Source: Bog-473 sp963744935 (lineage in GTDB: Bacteria; Actinomycetota; Acidimicrobiia; Acidimicrobiales; RAAP-2). Taken from it: a stretch of DNA of 64,000 bases. Of this stretch, positions 63,935 to 64,000 are shown piece after piece; positions within the stretch are counted from its first letter, which is position 1, and each line of letters begins with the position of its first letter. The translations under genes were made by a program, and so were the position numbers. The stretch spans positions 62,001-126,000 of the forward strand of contig CAVUVM010000001.1 of NCBI GenBank assembly GCA_963744935.1, written 5' to 3'. Under the pieces are notes generated by a model. It did not search any database, was not told the DNA's origin, and was given only the letters and a program-made list of their open reading frames with translations.

Positions 63935-64000
63935 ATCCCCAGCTCAAATAGGGCTCAGTGTCCACTGGGTAAAGCGTTGTCACCTCGAGTATGCCCCAAA

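Overview
The window is a high-GC actinobacterial chromosome segment. It has frequent GTG starts, 4-bp ATGA/GTGA gene overlaps, GAF-ANTAR proteins, DUF2510/SHOCT/DUF6629 proteins, a MenB, a P450 and a Baeyer-Villiger-type monooxygenase. The mix suggests a free-living soil or aquatic Actinomycetota, possibly near Acidimicrobiia; that placement is inference from gene content only. No rRNA, intact tRNA, integrase, transposase gene or CRISPR array was seen.

Layout. 0-4 kb: phosphate ABC transporter in the order pstB-pstS-pstC-pstA, with a 15-bp perfect hairpin after pstS. 4-9.4 kb: catabolic cluster (nitrobindin-like barrel, acyl-CoA dehydrogenase, frameshifted M20 amidohydrolase, SDR, NIPSNAP-like protein, cupin). 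9.4-18 kb: PQQ-propeller protein, PH-domain membrane pair, TetR-P450 operon with a palindromic operator, large GT-C-like membrane protein. 18.4 kb: a structured repeat whose second, inverted copy lies at 36.0 kb. 18.6-28.4 kb: small SHOCT/PLDc_N proteins, DUF2252, MBL hydrolase, M24 peptidase-TetR operon, arylamine N-acetyltransferase, GAP-family protein, broken thioesterase. 28.4-39 kb: alpha-L-fucosidase, YbhN-like protein, menB, PAS-GGDEF-EAL protein, PhyH and TauD dioxygenases, SGNH hydrolase. 39.2-44.4 kb: lipoprotein, membrane-fusion adaptor, MacB-type ATPase and permease; the adaptor carries Calx-beta-like repeats inside it. 44.4-55.4 kb: Gly/Ser-rich membrane protein, ABC-2 exporter, MarR/MFS pair, GH31 glycosidase, flavin monooxygenase. 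55.5-59.2 kb: desaturase, two GAF-ANTAR regulators and a DUF6629 protein, flanked by two tRNA-Arg-like fragments. 59.3-64 kb: a minus-strand defence island of HNH nuclease, TOTE-type primase-helicase and the AbiEi/AbiEii type IV toxin-antitoxin pair.

How genes work together. Several regulator-target pairs are visible: TetR with P450, TetR with M24 peptidase, MarR with MFS pump, and AbiEi with its own promoter. The adaptor/ATPase/permease genes overlap and should form one efflux machine. HNH and primase-helicase are 38 nt apart on the same strand and probably act as one anti-element system.

Quality note. Four genes (near 6640, 39270, 46810 and 48230) each need one base skipped to restore a normal protein. 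Three of these sites carry the same 12-mer, GCGGCGCGCTCG, in the same reading phase just before the shift. A systematic sequencing or assembly error is the simplest reading, so these genes may be intact in the organism.
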